The notes under the pieces were generated by a model that saw nothing but the letters and a program-made list of their open reading frames with translations, was not told the origin of the DNA and searched no databases. From Verrucomicrobiota bacterium (GTDB lineage Bacteria > Verrucomicrobiota > Verrucomicrobiia > Opitutales > Intestinicryptomonadaceae), in contig JAEXGH010000029.1 of NCBI GenBank assembly GCA_023450935.1, positions 89,106 through 153,105 of the forward strand: DNA of 64,000 nucleotides. The letters are read 5' to 3'. Below, in pieces: positions 56,705 to 64,000 of this stretch. The position numbers and the translations under genes were made by a program. Each line of letters starts with the position of its first letter. The stretch's first letter is position 1.

Positions 56705-56734
56705 TTGCTGGACAGTCCGCGCCTTTTTTATAAT
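56705..56734 (+). promoter_or_regulatory. Promoter for the glycan-degradation genes from 56764
   Basis: TTGCTG (56705-56710), an 18-bp spacer and a perfect TATAAT (56729-56734) precede the gene. The Shine-Dalgarno GGAAGGAAG lies at 56748-56756 before ATG 56764. Confidence 0.65.
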
Positions 56735-56763
56735 CGTTCAACTTTATGGAAGGAAGAAATTTT

Positions 56764-58566
56764 ATGAAAAAGACACTTATTGCAATACTGGCCGCGTTTG
56801 CGGTGTCGGTTTTTGCCGACAACGCGGAGCTGCGGTTTGTCTCCAAAGGCGGGGCGAAGACTGTCAAGACTGTCGCGCTGCGGAAAACCGCCGACGGCGC
56901 GGAGCGTCTGGAAATTCCCATGCGCGACATTCCGTTCGACTGCAAGTATATCGATGTTGTCCACGAATTCGCCAAAGCCAAAAAGGGCGATGCGGGCTAC
57001 TGGGTATTCTCCACGGGCGCGATGGGCACTTTCCGCTTGGACGACGACAGAATGGTTCAGCGCAATCAGGTTATGCCGCTTTTCGGCTTCAAGACCGACA
57101 AAAAAACAGTTGCGGCAATCGCAAAGGGCTTGAAGTATGAGTATTCCACTATCGTGGAGGCAAAGAAGGGCAATTACGAAATCTACCAGCGTTACGAAAT
57201 CGAAAAAATGGGATACACCCCCTATGAGGATATTATTGTAGACTTCTACACTCTCACGGGCGAAGACGCCGACTACTCGGGAATGGCGCGCAAATACAGG
57301 CAGTTCCAGCTGGAATCGGGAACTGTCCGCCCGATTAGGGAGAGAATGAAGACAAACCCCTATTTGGAATACGCCGCCGCCGCGCCCGAAATCCGCGTGC
57401 GTCAGGCTTGGAAGCCCGTGCCGTCGCCTGTAGAGGAGCAGACGCTTGCAAACGAGCCGAAGGTCACTCCCTACGTTACTTTCGACAGAGTGGGCGAAAT
57501 TATGGATATGCTCAAGGCAAAGGGCGTTGAAAAGGCGGAATTTTGTTTGGTCGGCTGGAACGTTGGCGGGCACGACGGACGCTATCCGCAGATATTCCCC
57601 GTAGAGCCTACGCTCGGCGGCGAGGCGAAGTTGCGCGCACTCATCAAAAAGGCGCAGGATATGGGCTATCAGATTGTCTGCCACACAAACAGCACCGACT
57701 GCTACAACATTGCCGACACGTTTTCGGAAAATATTGTGGCGAAGAACTTCGACGGTTCGCGCCGGAAAAACGCAAGCTGGGGCGGCGGAAGAATGTATGA
57801 CATGTGCGCGCAGGTTTCTTGGGATATTTATGCGCAACCCGATTTGACGCGCGTGCGCGAGTTGGGCTTTGAGGGTTTGCACTACATCGACGTTATCTCC
57901 TGCGTTCCCCCGCGCAACTGTTTCGACCAAAAGCACCCCACAAACCGCAGGCAGTTTGCCGAGTATATGAACAACATAATGAAGTTCGCGGGCGAAAAAT
58001 TCGGCGGCGCGGCTTCGGAAGGCGGGTTCGACTACATCGCGGGAAATCTCGACTACGCACTGTATGTTTCGTTCAATCTGATGAAAAAGCACCCCAAGGC
58101 GGTAGACAGAATTACTCCGCTTTGGCAGATTGTCTACAACGGCATAATTCTCAGCAACCCCTCCGCGGAAACCACAAACTACATTATTAAGGACGCCAAA
58201 ACGCGTTTGAAGCTTGTGGAGTTCGGCGGGCGTCCGATGTTCTACTACCACTCGGCGTTCAGAAAGGGCTCAAATTGGATGGGAGATATCGATTTGCGCT
58301 GCCAGACTCAGGAGGAGTTCGAGCAGAGCGGCGAGGCTATCAAAAAATCGTGGGACGAATTTTCAAAGCTCAAACACCTGCAGCTTGAATTTATGGACTC
58401 GCACAACGAAATTGCAAAAGACGTTTTCGTAACCCGCTATTCAAACGGCGACGAAATTGTCAGCAACTATTCCGACAAGGACTTCTCCTACCGCGGAAAA
58501 ACGGTTCGCCCGATGGCATACGAGTTTATCGCAAAGAAATCGGGTTGGTTTTTCGGCCTGTTCTAA
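56764..58566 (+). CDS. Secreted DUF5696-like protein, putative glycoside hydrolase (paralogue)
   Basis: This 600-residue protein has a signal peptide (MKKTLIAILAAFAVSVFA). It is paralogous to 27752-29563. Shared landmarks in order are GYWVFSTGAMGTFRLD, YSGMARKYRQFQLESGTVRP, VEKAEFCLVGWNVGG, LGGEAKLRALIKKAQDMGYQI, LGFEGLHYIDVISC, RLKLVEFGGRPMFYYHS and DVFVTRYSNGDEIVSNY. The acidic residue in LHYIDV and others are candidates for catalysis but cannot be assigned by eye. ATG 56764 is set by the Shine-Dalgarno; the ATG at 56746 would put it inside the gene. First gene of a plus-strand run of hydrolases. Confidence 0.65.
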   Translation: MKKTLIAILAAFAVSVFADNAELRFVSKGGAKTVKTVALRKTADGAERLEIPMRDIPFDCKYIDVVHEFAKAKKGDAGYWVFSTGAMGTFRLDDDRMVQRNQVMPLFGFKTDKKTVAAIAKGLKYEYSTIVEAKKGNYEIYQRYEIEKMGYTPYEDIIVDFYTLTGEDADYSGMARKYRQFQLESGTVRPIRERMKTNPYLEYAAAAPEIRVRQAWKPVPSPVEEQTLANEPKVTPYVTFDRVGEIMDMLKAKGVEKAEFCLVGWNVGGHDGRYPQIFPVEPTLGGEAKLRALIKKAQDMGYQIVCHTNSTDCYNIADTFSENIVAKNFDGSRRKNASWGGGRMYDMCAQVSWDIYAQPDLTRVRELGFEGLHYIDVISCVPPRNCFDQKHPTNRRQFAEYMNNIMKFAGEKFGGAASEGGFDYIAGNLDYALYVSFNLMKKHPKAVDRITPLWQIVYNGIILSNPSAETTNYIIKDAKTRLKLVEFGGRPMFYYHSAFRKGSNWMGDIDLRCQTQEEFEQSGEAIKKSWDEFSKLKHLQLEFMDSHNEIAKDVFVTRYSNGDEIVSNYSDKDFSYRGKTVRPMAYEFIAKKSGWFFGLF

Positions 58567-58583
58567 TAAATTTCGTATTTGCG

Positions 58584-58617
58584 GCGCGAATCGGCGGTGT
58601 CGGTTCGCGCTTTTTTT
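58584..58617 (+). terminator. Rho-independent terminator after the DUF5696-like gene
   Basis: GCGCGAA (58584-58590) pairs with TTCGCGC (58604-58610), followed by seven T. It lies 17 bp after the stop codon and separates this gene from the GH78 gene. Confidence 0.8.
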
Positions 58618-58687
58618 ATGCGGGTTGTGTGAAAAACCGGCAACACGTGCATTTTGCATTTAAAATAGAGTTTTGCGCCGAAAAGTC

Positions 58688-58717
58688 TTGACGTTGTGTG
58701 GGCTCGGTGGACATACT
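58688..58717 (+). promoter_or_regulatory. Promoter for the GH78-WbsX-like genes
   Basis: TTGACG (58688-58693), an 18-bp spacer and CATACT (58712-58717) lie just before ATG 58727. The predicted transcript start is within a few bases of the start codon, so the leader would be very short. Confidence 0.4.
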
Positions 58718-58726
58718 GCTTTTTGT

Positions 58727-61138
58727 ATGAAAAAGTTGTTATGCTGGGGATTTTCTTTGTTTGTTGCCTGCCTGTCGGCGAACGCAAACAAGGAGCTTCT
58801 AAAACCCGAATTTGCGTTGGACAAAAACGGTTTTTACCGCGCGGCTTTCGTTTCTGCAAATGATACCGATTTGCAAAATGCGGTTGTGTGTTTCAGGAAA
58901 AAATTCGCGCTTGATTCAGTTCCCGAAAAACTGCGAATCAACATAACCGCCGACTGTAAATACAGGCTGTATGTAAACGGAAGGTTCGTAGGGCGCGGGT
59001 CGGATACGGGGGATTTTAAGAGGTATTATTTTGACACGATAAATATTGCTCCGTATTTAAAAAAAGGAGAAAATATCATAGCAGTCGCGGCGTGGAGCAT
59101 GGGCGAATTCAAGCCCGTCGCGTTTACGTCGCAAAAAGTTTCGCTTTGGGTTCAGGCGGACAATCCCGAATACGCGTTTTTGGACACTGTAAACGGGCAG
59201 TGGAAAGCCGCGAAAGACAAATCAACCGTTTTTGCAAAGGGCGTGTTTTACGGCGGCGGCGCGGAAATTGTCCATGCCGACAAAGCCCCGAAAAACTTCG
59301 CCAAAGCCGACTACGACGATTCTTCGTGGGGGAAGGCGGTAGACGTTTTCCGCCCGAAGGACAGCCGCATTTACGGGCAGGTAAAACTGCTGCTTGCCCC
59401 GCGCGAAATTCCGTCCGCCGCAGAAACGCCGTTCAGGGCACAGTGTATCAGAAAAATGGAAGTATTGCGCGGCGGAAAAATTGAGTCTGCCGAATTCATC
59501 AAGGGCAAAGCCCTGCAAATTCCCGCAAATACCGAGTGTAGAATTGTTGTAGATGCGGGCGTTTTGACGAACGCGTATATGTCGCTTGCAACGCGCGGGG
59601 GAAAGGGCGCGGAAATCGCGCTTTCATACTGCGAAAGCTTCGGGGAGTCCGACGGGAAAACAAAGGGGAACAGAAACGAGATTGACGGAAAAGTTCCGTT
59701 TACGCCGATTGTTGACAGGTATTATCCCGACGGTGGGGAATTCGTTTTCAGGTCAAACAATTTCCGCAGTTTCAGGTATGTGCAGTTCGACATAAAAACG
59801 TCGTCGGAGCCGCTTGTTTTGGAGGATTTCCGCGGAATGTCAACGGGGTATCCGTTTTTCGAAGCGGCGGAATTCGAATCGTCCGACAAGTCGCACGCAG
59901 AGATTTGGAGGACGGCTTGGCGCACGGCGCGCCTGTGCGCGGTTGACTCCTATTTCGACTGTCCGTTCTACGAACGCCTGCAGTATGTTGGCGATACCCG
60001 CATTCAGGCGTTGGTTTCGCTCTACGTTTCGGGCGATTCGCGGCTGATGAAAAAGGCTATAAAAATGTTCAGATATTCGCGCCAAGACGAGGGCATAACG
60101 CAGTCGCGCTATCCCTCGACTTTCACGCAGTTCATTCCGCCGTTTAGCCTCTTCTGGGTTAATATGGTGGCAGATTACGACCTGCACTGCGCCGACGCCG
60201 CATTTGTGCGCGAAAACCTCGACGCCATAGAGGGCGTGGTCAATTATTTCGCGGGCAGGGTCGATTCGCGCACGGGAATGCTCAAGTCTAATCAGCCGTA
60301 TTGGTATTTTCTCGACTGGGTAAAAGACTGGCCTTTGGGCGTGCCGCCCGAGAGCGAAAAGTCGGGTTCGGCGGCGGTTTCGCTCCATTTTGCAAATGCT
60401 CTTGACGACGCCGCAAAACTCATGCGCGCCCACGGACGCGAATACAACGCGCCGCGCTACGAAGCCCTTTCGAAGTCGGTCAAGGAGGCCGTCTACAAGC
60501 ACTGTTGGAACGCGTCGCGCGGGCTGCTTACGGACGCCGCGGGGCTTGAAAAATTCAGCCAGCACGCAAACATAATGGGGATTTTGACCGACGCAATTCC
60601 CGCCGAAAAACAGGCGCGGGTGTTCGAAAAAATTTTGTCGGAAGCGAGGGATTCGTATTCGGCGCACTCGCCCGACGATATGCTTGAGGCAACGTTCTAC
60701 TACAAATTCTACCTGTTCGCCGCCGCCGAAAAGGTCGGACGCGGCGGAGATTTCCTGAATATGCTCAAACCGTGGCGGGATATGCTCAAGCTCGGGTTGA
60801 CCACTTTTGCCGAGTCTCCAGAGCCGTCGCGCAGCGACTGCCACGCATGGAGCGCAAGCCCGATTTACGAATTTCTGTCTTTGGTTGCGGGCGTAAAGCC
60901 GACATCGGCAGGGTTCAAAACGGTGCGTATTGCCCCGCATTTGGGCGGGCTTGAGTTCGTGCGCGCAGCCGTTCCCGTAGGCAGTGGCGGAAATCTTATA
61001 AGGGTTCATTTCAGGCGTGTTGCAACCGGCGGGCTTTCGGCTGAAATAGATTTGCCGAAGGGCGTTTCGGGCGAATTTGTCTGGCGCGGTCAAACGCGCA
61101 GGCTCGTTTCGGGCAAACAGAATTTCGAAATAAAATAA
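58727..61138 (+). CDS. Secreted GH78-type alpha-L-rhamnosidase-like protein
   Basis: This 803-residue protein has a signal peptide (MKKLLCWGFSLFVACLSANA). The N-terminal beta domain has YRLYVNGRFVGRGSDTGDF, then GENIIAVAAW, the usual rhamnosidase accessory-domain pattern. The catalytic domain carries SYFDCPFYERLQYVGDTRIQAL, equivalent to the GH78 signature, and TTFAESPEPSRSDCHAWSASPIYEF, a late motif holding another key Glu. It is expected to remove alpha-L-rhamnose or a related sugar. It is only distantly similar to the GH78 protein at 35391-37691. It is followed 14 bp later by two GH99-like genes. Confidence 0.85.
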   Translation: MKKLLCWGFSLFVACLSANANKELLKPEFALDKNGFYRAAFVSANDTDLQNAVVCFRKKFALDSVPEKLRINITADCKYRLYVNGRFVGRGSDTGDFKRYYFDTINIAPYLKKGENIIAVAAWSMGEFKPVAFTSQKVSLWVQADNPEYAFLDTVNGQWKAAKDKSTVFAKGVFYGGGAEIVHADKAPKNFAKADYDDSSWGKAVDVFRPKDSRIYGQVKLLLAPREIPSAAETPFRAQCIRKMEVLRGGKIESAEFIKGKALQIPANTECRIVVDAGVLTNAYMSLATRGGKGAEIALSYCESFGESDGKTKGNRNEIDGKVPFTPIVDRYYPDGGEFVFRSNNFRSFRYVQFDIKTSSEPLVLEDFRGMSTGYPFFEAAEFESSDKSHAEIWRTAWRTARLCAVDSYFDCPFYERLQYVGDTRIQALVSLYVSGDSRLMKKAIKMFRYSRQDEGITQSRYPSTFTQFIPPFSLFWVNMVADYDLHCADAAFVRENLDAIEGVVNYFAGRVDSRTGMLKSNQPYWYFLDWVKDWPLGVPPESEKSGSAAVSLHFANALDDAAKLMRAHGREYNAPRYEALSKSVKEAVYKHCWNASRGLLTDAAGLEKFSQHANIMGILTDAIPAEKQARVFEKILSEARDSYSAHSPDDMLEATFYYKFYLFAAAEKVGRGGDFLNMLKPWRDMLKLGLTTFAESPEPSRSDCHAWSASPIYEFLSLVAGVKPTSAGFKTVRIAPHLGGLEFVRAAVPVGSGGNLIRVHFRRVATGGLSAEIDLPKGVSGEFVWRGQTRRLVSGKQNFEIK

Positions 61139-61152
61139 AAAGGAAGGACAGA

Positions 61153-62433
61153 ATGAAAAAAATACTACTATTTGCGGCGGTCGCCGCGTTCTTGGCGGGC
61201 TGCGCTTCATCGGGAAGCGCGGGAGCGGGCGGGGTCGCCGATTCGCGTAAAATGGTTTCGAACACGGGCGCGAAAATCGACGCCGCGGCTGTAATTTGGC
61301 CTGCGTATCAAAACGAACCGCGCTGGAAGGAGCTGGGAATTTTCGACCACGGCTGCGGCGAATGGCAAAACGTCTACGAGGGCAAACCGCGCTTCGAGGG
61401 TCATTACCAGCCTATGGTCCCATACTGGGGCTACGGGAGGGACGACGACTCCGTGGAGGTTGCCCGCCAGATTGACGCCGCTTTGGCCGCGGGCATAAAC
61501 GTGTTTATGTATGACTGGTATTGGTATTGCGGGCGTCCGTTCCTTGAAAACGCCCTCAACAACGGCTTTCTGAAGGCCCCCAACAACGCGCGCATGCATT
61601 TTTATCTGATGTGGGCAAACCACGGCGTTACGAATCTTTGGAACAACAAAATCGCCAAAGACGATTGGTCGCATCCCATTTGGAAGGCGGACGTAGATTA
61701 CAACGAATTCACAAAAGTTTTAGTTCCCCGCTGGATTGAATATTTTAAAAAACCCAACTACTACAAGATAGACGGCAAGCCCGTGTTTATGATTTATCTT
61801 GTAAACGGGTTTGTAAAGGGCATCGGCGGAGTCGAAAACGCGAAAAAGGCGCTCGAGTATTTCCGCGCGGAGACCAAAAAGGCGGGTTTTGCGGGCGTGC
61901 ATTTGCAGATTGCGTTCTACCCGTGGCAGAAACCTTTTGCGGTTGAAGGCGACGGCGGAAAGCCCTCGTGGGCGTCGTTCCACAAGTATCTGGGCGTCGA
62001 TTCGGCAACGTGCTACAACTGGGAGGCTGTTGTGGAAACATTCAACACATACCGTTCGAAAGACAATATAGAATACGAAAAATACGGCGCGGAGGCCCTT
62101 GCAAACTTCGACGAAACCGCATCAAAAATAGGCGTGCCGCTGCTTGCAAACGTAACAATCGGCTGGGACAACAACGCGCGCTATCCGCTTTCGAAAACAA
62201 CCAAAATCACAACGGGAAAGTCGCCCGAACTTTACGGAAAGTTTTTGCGCGAGGCTCTCGATTGGACGGCGAAAAACAATCCGGACTTCCCGCGCTTCGT
62301 GCTCATCAACGCTTGGAACGAATGGACAGAGGGCGGGTATTTAATGCCCGACAAAAAATTCGGCTACGGGTATCTGAACGAAACCGCAAAGGTGTTGAAG
62401 GAAGCCGCAGAGAGCGCGGATTCTGAAAAATAA
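61153..62433 (+). CDS. WbsX/GH99-like domain lipoprotein
   Basis: This 426-residue protein begins with a lipoprotein signal (MKKILLFAAVAAFLAGC), so it is anchored to a membrane by Cys17. The domain matches the WbsX-like GH99-related family: IWPAYQNEPRWKELGIFDHG, INVFMYDWYWY, VTIGWDNNARYPL and the hallmark NAWNEWTEGGYLMPD. Related enzymes are endo-acting mannosidases, and WbsX relatives are tied to polysaccharide genes. GGAAGG just before the ATG supports the start. It is 25 bp upstream of a close paralogue. Confidence 0.82.
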   Translation: MKKILLFAAVAAFLAGCASSGSAGAGGVADSRKMVSNTGAKIDAAAVIWPAYQNEPRWKELGIFDHGCGEWQNVYEGKPRFEGHYQPMVPYWGYGRDDDSVEVARQIDAALAAGINVFMYDWYWYCGRPFLENALNNGFLKAPNNARMHFYLMWANHGVTNLWNNKIAKDDWSHPIWKADVDYNEFTKVLVPRWIEYFKKPNYYKIDGKPVFMIYLVNGFVKGIGGVENAKKALEYFRAETKKAGFAGVHLQIAFYPWQKPFAVEGDGGKPSWASFHKYLGVDSATCYNWEAVVETFNTYRSKDNIEYEKYGAEALANFDETASKIGVPLLANVTIGWDNNARYPLSKTTKITTGKSPELYGKFLREALDWTAKNNPDFPRFVLINAWNEWTEGGYLMPDKKFGYGYLNETAKVLKEAAESADSEK

Positions 62434-62457
62434 AAAATATCAAATAAAGACAAAAAT

Positions 62458-63699
62458 ATGCGCAAAATATTTTCGTTTATTGTAATGCTCTCGGGGGTTG
62501 CCGCGGCGGCTAACGCGGCGGCGCAGACGCCGAAATGGCACTCAAACACCGGGGCGGAGGTAGATGTTGCGGCGATAATCTGGCCCGCGTATCAGAACGA
62601 CCCGCGCTGGAAGGAGCTGGGAATTTTCGACCACGGCAACGGCGAATGGCAGAACGTCTACGAGGCCGCTCCGAAATTCGACGGGCACAACGAGCCGCGC
62701 AAGCCGCTCTGGGGCTATGTCCGCGACGACGACTCCGCGGAGGTGGCGCGCCAAATCGACGCCGCGCTCGCTGCGGGCGTCAACGTTTTTATCTACGATT
62801 GGTATTGGTATGGCGGGCGTCCGTTCCTTGAAGACGCCCTAAACAAAGGCTTTCTGAAAGCGCCCAATTCGCAAAGAATGAAGTTTTTCCTGATGTGGGC
62901 AAACCACCACGTCAAGGGACTTTGGAACAACAAAATGCCGCTGTCGGAAAAGAACAAAATAATCTGGCGCGCCGACGTTTCGGAGGGCGAATTCTGCGAT
63001 GTTTTGATTCCCCGTTTTGTATCGTATTTTAAGCAGCCAAATCATTATTTGATAGACGGCAAACCGGTGTTCGCCGTCTACGAATTCAAAACGTTCGTGG
63101 ACGGAGTCGGTGGCGAGGAAGCCGCAAAACGCTGCATTGCAAAACTCGACAAAGCCTGCAAAGACGCGGGGTTCGCGGGCGTGCATTTGATGCTTTTCAA
63201 CTACGTCCCCGCGGAAGTGAAGTCGGCGGGAATTTCGGGCGAAAAGGCGGCTATGGAATATTTCGGAATAACCTCGATTACCGCCTATAACTGGAATTTC
63301 AGGACGTGGAAAACTATGCAGAAAAACAAACTCACTTACGAACAGTGGTTCGATATGGCGCAAAAAATTTGGAACGACGTGCGCGATGAGACAGGCGGCA
63401 ACTTCTATCCCAACGTAACAGTGGGCTGGGACACCAATTCGCGCTTCCCGAAAGACGTTTTTACGCCCGTGATATACGGTTCAAATCCCGCATCGTTCAA
63501 GAAGGCGTTGATTGCCGCCAAAGAGTGGACTGTGAAGAACTGTAAAAACAGGCTCATTACCATAAATTCGTGGAATGAGTGGACGGAAGGCAGCTATCTT
63601 ATGCCCGACGAAGAGTTCGGATACGGCTATTTGAATGCCTGTGCCGAGGTTTTCAGCGGAAATAACTCTAAAAATGAAAGCGAAAAATCGATAAAATAG
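62458..63699 (+). CDS. WbsX/GH99-like secreted protein (paralogue)
   Basis: This 413-residue protein is a clear duplicate of the preceding one: NTGAEVDVAAIIWPAYQNDP, ELGIFDHGNGEWQNVYE, NVFIYDWYWYGGRPFLEDAL and SWNEWTEGSYLMPDEEFGYGY are shared. It has a signal peptide ending ANAAAQ and no lipobox, so it is secreted or periplasmic while its twin is membrane-anchored. The spacing of acidic residues is kept. It ends the run of hydrolase genes and is followed by a strong terminator. Confidence 0.82.
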   Translation: MRKIFSFIVMLSGVAAAANAAAQTPKWHSNTGAEVDVAAIIWPAYQNDPRWKELGIFDHGNGEWQNVYEAAPKFDGHNEPRKPLWGYVRDDDSAEVARQIDAALAAGVNVFIYDWYWYGGRPFLEDALNKGFLKAPNSQRMKFFLMWANHHVKGLWNNKMPLSEKNKIIWRADVSEGEFCDVLIPRFVSYFKQPNHYLIDGKPVFAVYEFKTFVDGVGGEEAAKRCIAKLDKACKDAGFAGVHLMLFNYVPAEVKSAGISGEKAAMEYFGITSITAYNWNFRTWKTMQKNKLTYEQWFDMAQKIWNDVRDETGGNFYPNVTVGWDTNSRFPKDVFTPVIYGSNPASFKKALIAAKEWTVKNCKNRLITINSWNEWTEGSYLMPDEEFGYGYLNACAEVFSGNNSKNESEKSIK

Positions 63700-63737
63700 A
63701 TATTTTTCGAAGTATTTTTCGCAATTTTTTCAAAATG

Positions 63738-63775
63738 CGCCGCAAAAATTTCCCGTTTTGCGGCGTATTTTTTTT
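63738..63775 (+). terminator. Rho-independent terminator after the hydrolase genes
   Basis: CGCCGCAAAA (63738-63747) pairs perfectly with TTTTGCGGCG (63756-63765), followed by TATTTTTTTT. It closes the operon 40 bp after the stop codon. Confidence 0.9.
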
Positions 63776-63901
63776 AAGTTTTGTCATTTTTTGCGGTGGA
63801 TTTTATGTGTGTGAGAAAATTTTTCTAAAAAAAATATGGCTTGCAAAGGCAGTGGAATAGGGGGATTTAGGGGAGGTATGAAAATTTTTCAAAAAAAGAG
63901 C

Positions 63902-63930
63902 TTGACTTAGGAGTGGATATGGGCACTATG
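63902..63930 (+). promoter_or_regulatory. Promoter of the RNA gene at the right edge
   Basis: TTGACT (63902-63907), a 17-bp spacer and ACTATG (63925-63930). The same -10 type and spacing are found before ptsH. The predicted transcript start falls near 63937. Confidence 0.45.
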
Positions 63931-63936
63931 GGTGGT

Positions 63937-64000
63937 CTTTTCCAATTAAGGAGGGGGCTGTTTAGAAAAGTCGCTCTGATGGGGTTGAAAAACCCCGAGA
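63937..64000 (+). ncRNA. rnpB: Probable 5' end of the RNase P RNA gene (3' partial)
   Basis: The last part of the window reads AGTCGCTCTGAT, then the hairpin GGGGTT-GAAA-AACCCC (63980-63995), then GAGA. Known rnpB sequences have the same order near their 5' end (for example AATCGCTGCAGAT, a hairpin, then GAGGAAAGTCC). The CTC/GAG pairing below the hairpin fits the P3 helix. The diagnostic GGAAAGTCC would begin just past the window, so the call cannot be confirmed here. A short open frame at 63919 overlaps and is not favoured. Confidence 0.5.

Noticed and set aside
56728..58251. 507-codon minus-strand frame across the DUF5696-like gene
   Set aside because: Antisense shadow; the plus-strand frame has a promoter, Shine-Dalgarno, signal peptide and a paralogue.
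59840..61210. 456-codon minus-strand frame across the GH78 gene
   Set aside because: Antisense shadow without domain features.
63919..64000. Short open frame at the right edge beginning MGTMGGLF
   Set aside because: It has a fair GGAG upstream, but the region matches the expected 5' structure of RNase P RNA better and the frame overlaps the predicted -10 box.

Overview
The window looks like a chromosome segment of a Gram-negative bacterium of the Verrucomicrobiota, most likely an Opitutae-type host-associated or gut lineage. This is inferred from PEP-CTERM sorting tails, lipid A and outer-membrane genes (lpxK, a TonB-dependent receptor, a FadL-type porin, a LolA-like protein), many secreted glycoside hydrolases and a compact UvrC. 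No 16S gene is present, so the assignment rests on protein style only.

Layout. 1-3.8 kb: an uptake locus (DUF4465 protein, TonB-dependent receptor, cell-surface protein), probably for corrinoids, with both surface proteins carrying PEP-CTERM tails. 3.9-12.5 kb: a DEAD-box helicase, a PLP-fold enzyme, an EamA exporter, then mutS and a UvrC-GluQRS fusion. 12.5-14.8 kb: an FmdB zinc-ribbon protein, a TPR lipoprotein, an M50-family membrane protein that has lost both catalytic histidines, and a cysteine-free FmdB-like protein. 14.8-16.2 kb: a gene-free, palindrome-rich repeat island. 16.2-20.4 kb: a DUF475 membrane protein, a PTS EIIA/diadenylate cyclase fusion coupled to an orphan nuoA, and a Gfo/Idh/MocA oxidoreductase. 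20.7-27.6 kb: enolase (its 3' end overwritten by a repeat), a transglutaminase-like protein, lpxK, HPr and a FadL-like porin. 27.7-29.6 kb: a DUF5696-like secreted protein. 29.9-35.3 kb: the most accessory-looking section, a multidomain toxin candidate (HEXXH peptidase-like domain, acidic linker, GGQW motif, AT-rich phage-lysozyme-like C-terminus) followed by three related exported proteins and two related Sel1-like exported proteins that look like duplicated periplasmic immunity genes. 35.4-39.8 kb: a GH78 family protein and a Tat-type FAD oxidoreductase. 40.1-44.8 kb: a secG - LolA-like - M29 aminopeptidase - rluD - metY operon. 44.8-49.2 kb: two overlapping receptor genes of chemoreceptor type with an altered signalling tip. 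49.3-52.7 kb: tRNA-Lys, pgpA, pgsA, coaD, miaA, nth. 52.7-63.7 kb: a polysaccharide-degradation region (GH2, DUF5696-like, GH78, two WbsX/GH99-like proteins). The right edge holds what looks like the 5' end of the RNase P RNA gene.

Three things stand out. First, the toxin/immunity array at 30-35 kb. Second, unusual fusions and active-site losses: UvrC-GluQRS, EIIA-DAC, an M50 pseudoprotease, and an endonuclease III whose last cluster cysteine position is the stop codon. Third, a family of short intergenic palindromes whose two arms change together between copies and which supply the 3' ends and stop codons of at least three genes.
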